Below, piece after piece: positions 27,154-34,985 of a stretch of 64,000 nt of DNA (the first letter of the stretch is position 1; each line of letters begins with the position of its first letter). The position numbers and the translations under genes are program-made. The stretch is taken from positions 1,860,001 to 1,924,000 of the forward strand of contig NZ_CP119520.1 of assembly GCF_029223865.1 (NCBI RefSeq), read 5' to 3'. The notes beneath the pieces are model-generated. The model saw nothing but the letters and a program-made list of their open reading frames with translations. It made no database searches and was not told the DNA's origin. The stretch is from Telluria mixta (lineage in GTDB: Bacteria; Pseudomonadota; Gammaproteobacteria; Burkholderiales; Burkholderiaceae_D).

Positions 27154-29268
27154 TCAGGCGATCGTCGCGGCGGCCGCAACGCGGTGCAGCGGCAGGACGA
27201 CCTTGAACGTGGTGCCGAGCCCGGGTTGGCTGGTCACTTCCAGCGCCCCGCCCAGCTCAGTGATGTATTCGCGGCTCTCGAACACGCCGATGCCCATGCC
27301 GGCCGACTTGGTCGAGTCGAACGGCTTGAACAGGCGCTCGCGGATGAATTCTTCCGTCATGCCTTCGCCGGTGTCCGTGATCTCGATTTCGACGGCATTC
27401 TCGCGCCCGTCGGCCGGCCGGGCCACGCGGACCAACACGTTGCCGTCGCGCGGCGTGGCCTCGATCGCGTTCTGGATCAGGTGGCCGAGCACGCGCTCCA
27501 GGCGTTCGCGATCGGCCAGCACCCGCAAGTCCGCCTGCTCGACGAGCAGTTGCGGATGCGGCTCGAACGCGCTCTTGAGGGCCAGCGCCTGGCGCACGAC
27601 GTCGTCGACGGCCAGCGGCTGCGGCTTCTCCGCATTCTCGCTGCGCGACAGCTTCTGCAGCAACAGCTTCATTTTCTGCACGGAGTGGTTCAGCGTCTCC
27701 AGCATGTCGCGCTGGAATTCCGGGTTGTCCTTGTGCTTCTCCGCGTTCGCGTTCATCAGCGACAGCTGGGCGACGAGGTTCTTCAGGTCGTGCACGACGA
27801 ACGTCGACATGCGGTTGAACGACTCGAACTGGCGCGCCACCATCAGCGCGTTGGCCGCGTCTTCCTGCGCGAGGTAGCTGGCGGCCTGGCTGCCGGCGAT
27901 CTCCAGCAGGTCGATGATTTCCCAGTTCAGCTTCACCGGGCTGCGCGCGCGCTGCAGCACGACGAAGCCGAACAGCTTTTCCTGCAGCATCAGCGGCACG
28001 ACGAGCCAGCGGCGCGGGGCGTCCAGCAGCCATTCGGGCAATGCGAGACCTTCGTATTTGTCGGGGCGCGCGACGTATTCGTCGACGTCGACGACCCACT
28101 GCGTGCTTTCCAGGAAGCGGCAGAACGGCGCGTTGGCCGGCTCGGCCACGTGGGTATCGACCGTCGGCCAGCCCGCCATCACCGTGAAGCGGCCGCCGGC
28201 ATCGCGCTGCCACAGCGTACCGCCGGGGCTTTCGACGAGGACGGCCAGCGCCTGGATCGCGCGCTCGCCCAGGTTCGGACCGCGCTCGGACAGCGTGCGC
28301 GTAAAACGCATCCACTCTTCGCGGTAATCGTAGTTGTAGCGGTAGAAGTGCTTGCTGATCGTGACCTTCAGCCAGGAGCGCGCCGTGCCGGAGAACAGGA
28401 TCACGCCCAGCAGGGAGATGGCGCCGAACAGGAAGCCGGTCTGCATCACCGTGCCCCAGCTGCCGCCCACGTAGCGCAGGTAGTAGCCGACCGAGCCCAT
28501 GGCCAGCAGGTAGATCGCGGAACCGAACAGCGCGGCCGAATGGAACACGACGCGGCGCGACACGGCGAACGACGTCGTCCACGACTTGCGGCGCGTGATC
28601 GACAGCGCGATCAGCGGCACGGTCAGCGCGTTGACGAAGCCGCGCGCCGTCCACAGGTCCGCGCTCAGTTTGCGGAACAGCAGCGCGTTGCTGTACATGT
28701 AGAAGTCGTAGGCGAACATGCCGCCGATGCCCAGGCAGACGAACTTGATCGCCCAGCGCTCTTCGATGGTCTTGTTGCGGTACACCTGCTCGACGAGCAG
28801 CATCCCGTACACGGACAGGCCGACGTAGCCGATCAGCAGGGGCAGGCCGAGCGCGGGCAGCAGGTCGTTGTTCCAGTGGGCGACGCCGACGCCGGCCAGC
28901 AGCAGCAGGTAGACGCATCCCGCCGCCAGCAGCGACGGGCGCGGTGCGGGGAAGCGCCCGAGGATCAGGCGCGAAGGCGTGCCTTCCGCTTCGCTGCGCC
29001 AGTCGCCGAGCAGGGCCACGAGGAACAGCGACCAAGAGCCGTCGCGCAGCACCTCGAGCGCGGCGGTGTCCGTGTTCCACAGGATCTCCCGGGCCGCGTC
29101 CAGGCCCAGCGCCGCGGCCCACACGGCCGTCGCCAGGCAGGCGACGCTCAGCGTGCCGCGCTGCGCACGGCCGTGCCAGCCCGACAGGACCGAGAGGCCC
29201 AGTACAAGGAAGCCGATGGCGGCCAGCGCGTAGCTGGAAGCAGCGATATTGATCACATTACTGGGCAC
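27154..29268 (-). CDS. prsK: PEP-CTERM-system sensor histidine kinase PrsK
   Basis: A 704-residue membrane histidine kinase. The first ~300 residues contain about eight hydrophobic segments; a GAF-like domain follows (about 320-460, [24 protein letters not shown]). The phospho-acceptor is His493 in [17 protein letters not shown], with DLKN in place of the usual E-x-x-x-P start of the H-box. The ATPase domain has [15 protein letters not shown] (N box), ITDTGEGM (G1) and [20 protein letters not shown] (F/G2). It partners PrsR, which in related bacteria drives sigma-54-dependent matrix genes. It sits 19 bp after the sugar transferase gene and 11 bp before prsR. Confidence 0.93.
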   Translation of the reverse strand: MPSNVINIAASSYALAAIGFLVLGLSVLSGWHGRAQRGTLSVACLATAVWAAALGLDAAREILWNTDTAALEVLRDGSWSLFLVALLGDWRSEAEGTPSRLILGRFPAPRPSLLAAGCVYLLLLAGVGVAHWNNDLLPALGLPLLIGYVGLSVYGMLLVEQVYRNKTIEERWAIKFVCLGIGGMFAYDFYMYSNALLFRKLSADLWTARGFVNALTVPLIALSITRRKSWTTSFAVSRRVVFHSAALFGSAIYLLAMGSVGYYLRYVGGSWGTVMQTGFLFGAISLLGVILFSGTARSWLKVTISKHFYRYNYDYREEWMRFTRTLSERGPNLGERAIQALAVLVESPGGTLWQRDAGGRFTVMAGWPTVDTHVAEPANAPFCRFLESTQWVVDVDEYVARPDKYEGLALPEWLLDAPRRWLVVPLMLQEKLFGFVVLQRARSPVKLNWEIIDLLEIAGSQAASYLAQEDAANALMVARQFESFNRMSTFVVHDLKNLVAQLSLMNANAEKHKDNPEFQRDMLETLNHSVQKMKLLLQKLSRSENAEKPQPLAVDDVVRQALALKSAFEPHPQLLVEQADLRVLADRERLERVLGHLIQNAIEATPRDGNVLVRVARPADGRENAVEIEITDTGEGMTEEFIRERLFKPFDSTKSAGMGIGVFESREYITELGGALEVTSQPGLGTTFKVVLPLHRVAAAATIA

Positions 29269-29287
29269 GATGCGGCCGCAGGGAACA

Positions 29288-30694
29288 TCAGCGTCCGCTG
29301 CGGAACAGGACGACCTTCAGGGTATCGATCAGGATCAGGACGTCCAGGAACAGGCTGTTGTTCTTCACGTAGTACAGATCGTACTGCAGCTTCTGCAGCG
29401 CGTCCTCGGCCGACGAGCCGTAGCCGTAGCGCACCTGGGCCCAACCGGTGATGCCCGGCTTGACGCTGTGGCGCACGTTGTAATACGGGACCACTTCGAT
29501 CAGCTGGTCGACGAAGTACTGGCGCTCCGGGCGCGGGCCCACGAACGACATGTCGCCCTTGAGCACGTTGAGCACCTGCGGCAGCTCGTCGATACGCGTC
29601 TTGCGCATGAAGTTGCCGACGCGCGTGATGCGCGGGTCGTTCTGCTGCGCCCACTGCGGCTTGCCGCCCTTTTCCGCGTCGGTGCGCATGCTGCGGAATT
29701 TGTGGACGAAGAACCTGGCGCCGTCCTTGCCGACCCGTTCCTGCGAATAGAACACGGGACCGCTGTCTTCCAGCTTGACGGCCAGCGCCGCCAGCAGCAT
29801 CAGCGGGAGCGTCAGCACCATGATGATCAGGCTGCAGACGATGTCGAAGCTGCGCTTCATGAACGTACGCACGAAGCTCTGGTCGAAGCCGCCGCCGAAC
29901 ACGAGCCACGACGGCTGCAGCGAGTCGACGCGGATCTGGCAGGTCTCGCGCTCGAAGAAGGTGGCGGCATCCGTGACCTTGAAGCCCTGCAGCTTGCACT
30001 CGAGCAGATCCTTGATGGGGAAGCCGCCACGGCGGTTCTGCACGGAGACAACGATTTCCTCGACGTTGTACTGGCGCGCCAGCGCGACGAGCGATTCGCC
30101 CTCGCGCGACTTCAGGAGACTGGTCGATGGCACGCACAGTTCTTCGGTCGGCGTCGGCACGAAGCCGGCGATGTTGTAGCGGTGGTAGCTGGTGCTCTGC
30201 ATGGCCAGGTCGCTGCATTCCTTGGCGAGCGGGCCGCTGCCCAGGAACAGGATGCGGGTTTCCAGGAAGCGCAGTTCGGACGACTTGAAGAACACCATGC
30301 GCGCCAGGAAGATGCCGCCGGCGGCGAGGCCGAACACGAGCGCCATGATGCCGCGGCCGAAATACAGGTCCGGCGCCACGTAGAACACCAGCGTCAGGAT
30401 CAGGAAGCCCATCAGGAACGAGGGCATCAGCTTCATGAAGAACGGATGGCGCAGGCCTTCGTTGAAGTCGAGCTGATACATGCCCATTGCGCTCATGCTG
30501 AAGATGATCGCGGCGGTAAAGGCGATGGCGGATGTAAAGAAATGATGGTCGAGATTGGGCAGGGCCGCGTTCTGCCCCAGCTCCATGAACCGCACCGTCG
30601 CGCCGATGTAGGCTGCGCCAAGCAGCACCAACACTTCGACGAACAGCAGGACGAATACGATCTTCGACACATAGTGATTAGAAATCCTAAGCAC
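29288..30694 (-). CDS. Undecaprenyl-phosphate sugar phosphotransferase, XrtA-associated (TIGR03013-like)
   Basis: A 468-residue polyisoprenyl-phosphate hexose-1-phosphate transferase that should start the exopolysaccharide repeat on the lipid carrier. Four N-terminal membrane helices and a CoA-binding-like middle domain (ARQYNVEEIVVSVQNRRGGF) lead to the catalytic bacterial sugar transferase domain from about 270: FMKRSFDIVCSLIIMVLTLP, FVHKFRSMRTDAE, RKTRIDELPQVLNVLKGDMSFVGPRPE and KPGITGWAQVRY. The start is GTG 30694, because GGAGG sits seven bases before it. It is the first gene of the epsB-like/prsK/prsR/beta-helix operon. Confidence 0.92.
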   Translation of the reverse strand: MLRISNHYVSKIVFVLLFVEVLVLLGAAYIGATVRFMELGQNAALPNLDHHFFTSAIAFTAAIIFSMSAMGMYQLDFNEGLRHPFFMKLMPSFLMGFLILTLVFYVAPDLYFGRGIMALVFGLAAGGIFLARMVFFKSSELRFLETRILFLGSGPLAKECSDLAMQSTSYHRYNIAGFVPTPTEELCVPSTSLLKSREGESLVALARQYNVEEIVVSVQNRRGGFPIKDLLECKLQGFKVTDAATFFERETCQIRVDSLQPSWLVFGGGFDQSFVRTFMKRSFDIVCSLIIMVLTLPLMLLAALAVKLEDSGPVFYSQERVGKDGARFFVHKFRSMRTDAEKGGKPQWAQQNDPRITRVGNFMRKTRIDELPQVLNVLKGDMSFVGPRPERQYFVDQLIEVVPYYNVRHSVKPGITGWAQVRYGYGSSAEDALQKLQYDLYYVKNNSLFLDVLILIDTLKVVLFRSGR

Positions 30695-30900
30695 AATTGC
30701 CTCCGGTGTAGCTGTTATTGCTGACTTGCACAACCAATGATTGAACCGGGATACGCGCGGGCGTTCCCGAAAGTTTTTGACTCAAGGAAATAAGATAGGG
30801 CCAAGGATAGCCAGGAACTGTCATTTTCATCATTGCATGCAAAACGGCAAGGCTCGGGGTCCAAGCGACCTGCCCTCGGCACGACCCATCGAATAGTCAC

Positions 30901-30922
30901 GGCATCCGCAGCTGCGGATGCC
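30901..30922. repeat. 22-bp perfect palindrome
   Basis: GGCATCCGCA-GC-TGCGGATGCC can fold into a 10-bp hairpin. It lies 11 bases downstream of the relic stop codon on the minus strand, so it is probably the old terminator stem of that lost gene; there is no T-run after it on either strand. Confidence 0.6.
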
Positions 30923-30933
30923 GGCGATACATA

Positions 30934-31011
30934 TTACAAACGCCAGAGGCAGTAGCCCGCCTCGCGGATCCCGTTCGGATCGAACTGGGCCTTGACGTCG
31001 ATGATAATAAC
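30934..31011 (-). pseudogene. Relic of a nucleotide-sugar dehydrogenase C terminus
   Basis: Reading the minus strand toward a TAA at 30934-30936 gives NVIIIDVKAQFDPNGIREAG then YCLWRL. An in-frame stop lies directly upstream at about 31014. The pattern (hydrophobic strand)-DVK-x-x-x-D-x4-(I/A)-x-x-A-G-x-x-x-WRL is what I know from the extreme C terminus of UDP-sugar (WbpA/TviB-type) dehydrogenases. The rest of the gene is gone and replaced by AT-rich sequence. This implies a deletion or cassette exchange just upstream of the transferase operon. Confidence 0.55.
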
Positions 31012-31149
31012 ATTTTATCGATTACAAGTTAGCAACAAGACATACCGTGCGCATGAATCGAAACGCTCCGAGAACAGCAGAATAAGTGGCTGCGGTCTAA
31101 ACAGGCAAGCAATACCTTGTCTTGACGCTCTGGAGTGTTGTAAGCATGG

Positions 31150-32133
31150 TTATTGAACGCTCGTAACTTGTCGTAATGCTATGCTTTCCGGGTAGGCGGC
31201 GCCGCTGCCGGCGTCGAGATCGAGGAAAGCGGCGCGGCCGGTCTTGCTGCGCTCGCGGTTGGCCAGGACGGTCGCCTTGTCGATGCCGGCCAGCAGCCGG
31301 ATCTTGGCCAGCTGCAGCTTGACGTCGTGAATATTCACGCGTGCCAGCGCATAGCCGAGGTGGGCAAACACCGAGATCCACTCGCGCCCGAAGGAGAACT
31401 GCGTGTTCGGGTTCGAGCTACGTGCGATGACTTCGCGCCGGAAGGTTTCGCCGGATTCGAAGAATTTGCTGGGGGGACGCTGTTCGCGGTCGTGATAGAT
31501 GCGCGACGTGGGCAGGACGCCCAGTTTCAGTTTGTGGAACTGCAGGCGCTGCGTGTAATTGTCGTCCTCGCCGTAATGGAAGAACGACGGGCTGAAGCCG
31601 CCCACTTTTTCCAGGCACTCGCGCGTCACCAGCCAGGCGGCGGCATTCACGAAGCCGACGTCGTACACGTCCTTCAGGCGGCCGAGGAAAAGGTCCGAGT
31701 ACAGGCTCCGGCACTTGTTCGGCGCGATGTAATTCGAAAAGCCGTAATCGAGGCCGTCACCGGCGCCGTTCAGGTGCATCGGGCTGATGACGCCGTAGGC
31801 CGGATGCCGCTGGTGCGCCTCGACGAGTTTTTGCACTGCGTCCGGATCGATCCAGGCGTCCTGGTTGAGCAGGAACACATAGTCCGCACCGCGCCGGTAC
31901 GCCAGTTCCATGCCGATGTTGTTGGCCTTGCCGAACCCGTGGTTCTTTCCGGTATCGACGACCTCCACTTCCGGATACTCGGCCGCGATGCGCGCCAGCG
32001 TGTCGTCCTTCGAGCCATTGTCGATCACGATCGTGTGCAGCGGCACGGTCGACTTGCGCAGGCTGGAAAAGCACGGGGTCACCCACTTGGATCCGTTGTA
32101 GGTCACTATGACCACAAAAACCTTGGCGCTCAT
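31150..32133 (-). CDS. Glycosyltransferase family 2
   Basis: A 327-residue GT-A transferase. KVFVVIVTYNGSKWVTPCFSSLRKS and TIVIDNGSKDDTLARI are the nucleotide-binding strands; NHGFGKANNIGMELA is the rhamnosyltransferase-like loop, FLLNQDAWIDPDAVQKL the metal site (NQDA), and FFHYGEDDNYTQRLQFH the catalytic acidic motif. The ATG at 32133 has GAGGA six bases upstream, so I prefer it over the longer frame. It lies alone between the intergenic relic region and tRNA-Arg. It probably serves the same exopolysaccharide locus; the donor sugar is unknown. Confidence 0.88.
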   Translation of the reverse strand: MSAKVFVVIVTYNGSKWVTPCFSSLRKSTVPLHTIVIDNGSKDDTLARIAAEYPEVEVVDTGKNHGFGKANNIGMELAYRRGADYVFLLNQDAWIDPDAVQKLVEAHQRHPAYGVISPMHLNGAGDGLDYGFSNYIAPNKCRSLYSDLFLGRLKDVYDVGFVNAAAWLVTRECLEKVGGFSPSFFHYGEDDNYTQRLQFHKLKLGVLPTSRIYHDREQRPPSKFFESGETFRREVIARSSNPNTQFSFGREWISVFAHLGYALARVNIHDVKLQLAKIRLLAGIDKATVLANRERSKTGRAAFLDLDAGSGAAYPESIALRQVTSVQ

Positions 32134-32246
32134 CGTTGTCCTCTTTGAAATGGCTGGAAAATCTGTTGCAGTGTCGAATGTTGACACATTTGCAGCAAAT
32201 CCGAAAGGAAACGGACACTGTCGCGTGCGAGGGGGAAAGGAAGGGA

Positions 32247-32322
32247 TGGCGCGGCTGGCGGGGATCGAACCCACGACCCTTGGCTTCGGAGGCCAATACT
32301 CTATCCACTGAGCTACAGCCGC
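32247..32322 (-). tRNA. tRNA-Arg (anticodon CCG)
   Basis: A complete 76-base cloverleaf on the minus strand with CCA encoded (32247-32249). Acceptor arms GCGGCTG and CAGCCGC pair fully. The D arm reads GCTCAGTGGATAGAGT, the anticodon arm TTGGC-CTCCGAA-GCCAA gives CCG (reads CGG, arginine), and the T arm is GTGGG-TTCGATC-CCCGC. Discriminator base is G. Confidence 0.96.
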
Positions 32323-32514
32323 GCTGGAGGAAGCGATGCGAAGGATACAGTCTTTCCCGGGCGTCGTCTATGGCAACCGTCCGCTCCAGTGGGAAATTGC
32401 GTTTCCACCAAGTGTCTTTGGGTCTATAATCGCCCGGCGGCATTGCATATAAATAAGTATTCCACGTATTCCGCAGGGCAGAAGCAGGTTTTTTTAATTT
32501 GTATTAAGGAAATC

Positions 32515-33411
32515 ATGAGCGACGCGCACAACGAACACCAATCCTTCATCCGGACCCCCAAGCAACTGATCATCGCAGTGGCTGGTTTTTTCCTGGTCAT
32601 CGTCATCGGCATCATCCTGCTGGTGATCTTTGCCACCAACAAGCCCCTGGGTGGCGCCGGGTCCGAAAGCCAGAGCGCCCAAGCCGTCGCGGCGCGCGTG
32701 CGTCCGGTGGCCGAGGAAGGGTTTGCGTTCAAGGACGCGAACGCGCCGAAGGTCCTGCAATCGGGCCAGGCCGTGTATAACGCCACGTGCGTCGCCTGCC
32801 ACGGTTCGGGCGCGGCAGGCGCGCCGAAGGTTGGCGACGCGGGCGGCTGGGGCGCCCGCATCGCCCAGGGCTACGACACCCTCGTCCAGCACGCCGTACA
32901 AGGCATCCGCGCCATGCCGGCCAAGGGCGGCAATCCCGATCTCGACGACATCGAAGTCGCCCGCGCGGTGGTCTATATGGCCAACCAGTCGGGCGCCAAG
33001 TTCAAGGAGCCGGAAGCACCGGCGGCAGGCGCCCAGGCGCCGGCCCAGGCTGCAACTGCACCGGCAGCGCCCGCCGCGCCGGCACCGGCCCAACCGGCGG
33101 CAACGCCGGGTACGCCCCCGGTCGCGGGCGCGATCGCAACCCCGGCCGTGGCCGGTAACAACGAGGCCGGCAAGGCCCTGTTCAATACAGCCTGCACGGC
33201 CTGCCACACCGCCGGCATCGCCGGCGCGCCCAAGATCGGCGACAAGGCCGCGTGGGCACCGCGCATTGCCCAAGGTAACAATACGCTGTACGAGCATGCC
33301 ATCAAGGGCTTCCAGGGCAAGGCCGGTATGATGCCGCCGAAGGGTGGCTCGACGGCACCCGATGCGGACGTGAAAGCCGCCGTCGACTACATGGTCGCGG
33401 CCGCGAAGTAA
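32515..33411 (+). CDS. Di-haem cytochrome c5-family protein
   Basis: A 298-residue membrane-tethered cytochrome c. One N-terminal helix (LIIAVAGFFLVIVIGIILLVIFA) anchors it, leaving the rest in the periplasm. Two class I haem domains carry CVACH (about residue 94) and CTACH (about 228), each with a later Met ligand in RAMPAKGG and GMMPPKGG. An Ala/Pro-rich linker (about 165-215) separates them. AAGGA precedes the ATG at 32515. It should shuttle electrons near terminal oxidases. A perfect rho-independent terminator follows the stop codon. Confidence 0.92.
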   Translation: MSDAHNEHQSFIRTPKQLIIAVAGFFLVIVIGIILLVIFATNKPLGGAGSESQSAQAVAARVRPVAEEGFAFKDANAPKVLQSGQAVYNATCVACHGSGAAGAPKVGDAGGWGARIAQGYDTLVQHAVQGIRAMPAKGGNPDLDDIEVARAVVYMANQSGAKFKEPEAPAAGAQAPAQAATAPAAPAAPAPAQPAATPGTPPVAGAIATPAVAGNNEAGKALFNTACTACHTAGIAGAPKIGDKAAWAPRIAQGNNTLYEHAIKGFQGKAGMMPPKGGSTAPDADVKAAVDYMVAAAK

Positions 33412-33417
33412 GCCGAG

Positions 33418-33443
33418 AAAACCGTCCCGCGGGACGGTTTTTT
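33418..33443 (+). terminator. Rho-independent terminator after cytochrome c gene
   Basis: An inverted repeat ACCGTCCC-GC-GGGACGGT with flanking A and T runs (TTTTTT at the 3' side), six bases after the cytochrome stop. The symmetric A tract means it could also stop minus-strand transcripts. Confidence 0.9.
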
Positions 33444-33466
33444 CATGGATCAGAGAAGGAATCGAC

Positions 33467-34594
33467 GTGTCACTGTTGTTCATCCCCGTAACGCGCAAAC
33501 CGGTGTTCTCCCTTGCCTTCGCGACGCTGCTGCTGGCCATGGCCGGCGGCGCCAGCGCCGCCACGCTGTCGGTCGGTCCTGGCAAGAGTTATGTGGCGCC
33601 TTGCGCCGCCATCGCGGCCGCCAAGGATGGCGACACCATCGAGATCGTCGGCGACTGGACGTACAGTGGCGACGTCTGCGCAGTCGCGCGCAACAATCTG
33701 ATCATCCGCGGCGTGCAGGGGCGCCCCATCATTGACGCCGCCGGACAACAGTTTGGCAACAAGGGGACCTGGGTCGTCACCGGTAACAACGTCACGGTCG
33801 AGAACGTGGAGATGCTGGGCTCGAAGGTCAGGGACCGCAACGGCGCGGCGCTGCGTCTCGAAGGAACGAATTTTACGTTGCGCCAGGCCTTCATTCACGA
33901 CAACGAAAACGGCATCCTGAGCGGAGCAAACCGCAACAGCACCATCGTGATCGAGCACAGCGAGTTCGGTCACAACGGCTACGGCGATGGCCAGTCGCAC
34001 AACCTGTATATCGGCAACGCCAAAAGTCTGATCTTCCGTTACAACTATTCGCATGACGCTATCATCGGCCACGACCTCAAGTCGCGTGCGATGTACAACA
34101 TGATCGCGTACAATCGCTTCTCCAGCACCCCGCCGGGCCGTCCCGGCAGCACGGCCAGCGGCAAGCCATCGTACGAAATCGACCTGCCGAGCGCCGGCAC
34201 GTCTTACATCATTGGCAACGTGATCGAACAGCCGGCTATCAACGACAATTCGAGCCTGGTGGCCTATGGCGTAGAAGGACCGACGAATCCGGGGCAGGAT
34301 TTGTACGTCATCAATAATACGTTCATCAATGACTTTACCGCCGGCATGTTCCTGTTTATTAGCGACAAGGTCTCGACGCCCGCCCTCCTCCAGAACAACG
34401 TATTTGCCGGCCCCGGCACCTTGACGTCGCAAGCCAGCGCCGTCCAGAAAGACAACCGCCGGCTGGAAAAGCCGGGCTTCATCGACCGTACCGGCGTCAC
34501 TCTGCGGCCACTGGTCAACGAGATGGTCCTGAAAGCCGGCCCTGCCGCAGATCCGTGGACGAGCGGCGCGGATTCCAAAGCCCGTCCGCGCTGA
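33467..34594 (+). CDS. Secreted parallel beta-helix protein, copy 1 (no C-terminal modules)
   Basis: A 375-residue exported protein starting at GTG 33467 with GAAGGA upstream. A signal peptide ends near GGASAATLSVGPG. The mature part is one beta-helix domain, with repeated rungs NLIIRGVQGRPIID, VTVENVEMLGSKV, TLRQAFIHDNENGI, IVIEHSEFGHNGYGDGQSHNLYIG and the later SYIIGNVIEQPA. It is closely related over its whole length to the genes at 34986 and 38596 but stops before their cysteine-rich modules. The fold suggests binding or processing of a surface polysaccharide; no catalytic residues can be named. It lacks the structured leader seen in copies 2 and 3. Confidence 0.85.
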   Translation: MSLLFIPVTRKPVFSLAFATLLLAMAGGASAATLSVGPGKSYVAPCAAIAAAKDGDTIEIVGDWTYSGDVCAVARNNLIIRGVQGRPIIDAAGQQFGNKGTWVVTGNNVTVENVEMLGSKVRDRNGAALRLEGTNFTLRQAFIHDNENGILSGANRNSTIVIEHSEFGHNGYGDGQSHNLYIGNAKSLIFRYNYSHDAIIGHDLKSRAMYNMIAYNRFSSTPPGRPGSTASGKPSYEIDLPSAGTSYIIGNVIEQPAINDNSSLVAYGVEGPTNPGQDLYVINNTFINDFTAGMFLFISDKVSTPALLQNNVFAGPGTLTSQASAVQKDNRRLEKPGFIDRTGVTLRPLVNEMVLKAGPAADPWTSGADSKARPR

Positions 34595-34823
34595 TGCTTA
34601 TACGCAACACTTCCCGCAGCTAAGCATTTTTTTGCTGACTTTCCTCAAAAAAGTGTATCCCCCGCGATTCATGCACGTACGCTAACACCTCTTGCAAAAT
34701 TTTAACTGTTGGTTTGTTGCCTCGAGAACTATGAGTTTCATAGGGCAAATAAAGTTGAGTTGAGGAAACGCAAACGACGGGAGACCGAATACAATTTTCA
34801 GGATGTCATGAAGGTGGAATTTT
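34595..34823. other. Upstream region of beta-helix copy 2
   Basis: AT-rich non-coding stretch between copies 1 and 2. I see no gene and no clear terminator after copy 1. It leads directly into the sigma-54-like site at 34824. Confidence 0.4.
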
Positions 34824-34839
34824 TGGCATGAATAATGCT
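34824..34839 (+). promoter_or_regulatory. Sigma-54-like promoter of beta-helix copy 2
   Basis: TGGCATGAATAATGCT matches the -24/-12 consensus TGGCACG-N4-TTGCW with the GG and GC pairs at the exact ten-base spacing and only two mismatches (T for C in the -24 block, A for T in the -12 block). Transcription would begin near 34850, giving a leader of about 135 bases. PrsR-type regulators activate such promoters. Confidence 0.65.
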
Positions 34840-34890
34840 GAGCAAAACGGCAACCGTTTTATTCCACATCTTTTTAATTGAACAATTCTT

Positions 34891-34940
34891 GTTACACGCC
34901 GTTACAAAGTGCGGATGGGAAACCTCGTATTCTGCATCTT
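34891..34940 (+). repeat. Conserved leader segment, copy A
   Basis: Fifty bases that align without gaps to 38497-38546 with 40 identities. It contains the direct repeat GTTACA-N4-GTTACA (34891-34896 and 34901-34906, one helical turn apart) and the block AACCTCGTATTCTGCA. The conserved positions cluster in these two blocks, which suggests protein binding plus RNA structure. Confidence 0.7.
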
Positions 34941-34979
34941 GCTCGTGGGAATCACTTCCCATACAGAAACTTTACGAGG
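34923..34979 (+). promoter_or_regulatory. Leader hairpin masking the ribosome site of copy 2
   Basis: CCTCGTA (34923-34929) is perfectly complementary to TACGAGG (34973-34979), which contains the GAGG Shine-Dalgarno of the gene starting at 34986. Inside it TTCTG pairs with CAGAA (34930-34934, 34964-34968), and TGGGAA-TCAC-TTCCCA (34946-34961) forms a 6-bp stem. The folded form would block translation. Confidence 0.65.
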
Positions 34980-34985
34980 AATCTC

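Larger units (their letters stand above)
30695..31149. other. Intergenic region with gene relic and palindrome
   Basis: A 455-base gap upstream of the sugar-phosphotransferase operon. Apart from the operon's ribosome site, it holds a 22-base perfect palindrome at 30901-30922 and a short dehydrogenase relic at 30934-31011, both listed separately. The stretch 31010-31070 is AT-rich. I found no clear promoter and no sigma-54 spacing (GG-N10-GC) on the minus strand. Confidence 0.5.

Noticed and set aside
32389..32514. Upstream extension of the cytochrome c gene
   Set aside because: AAGGA directly before the ATG at 32515 and the membrane helix that follows fix the start; the extension has no conserved sequence.
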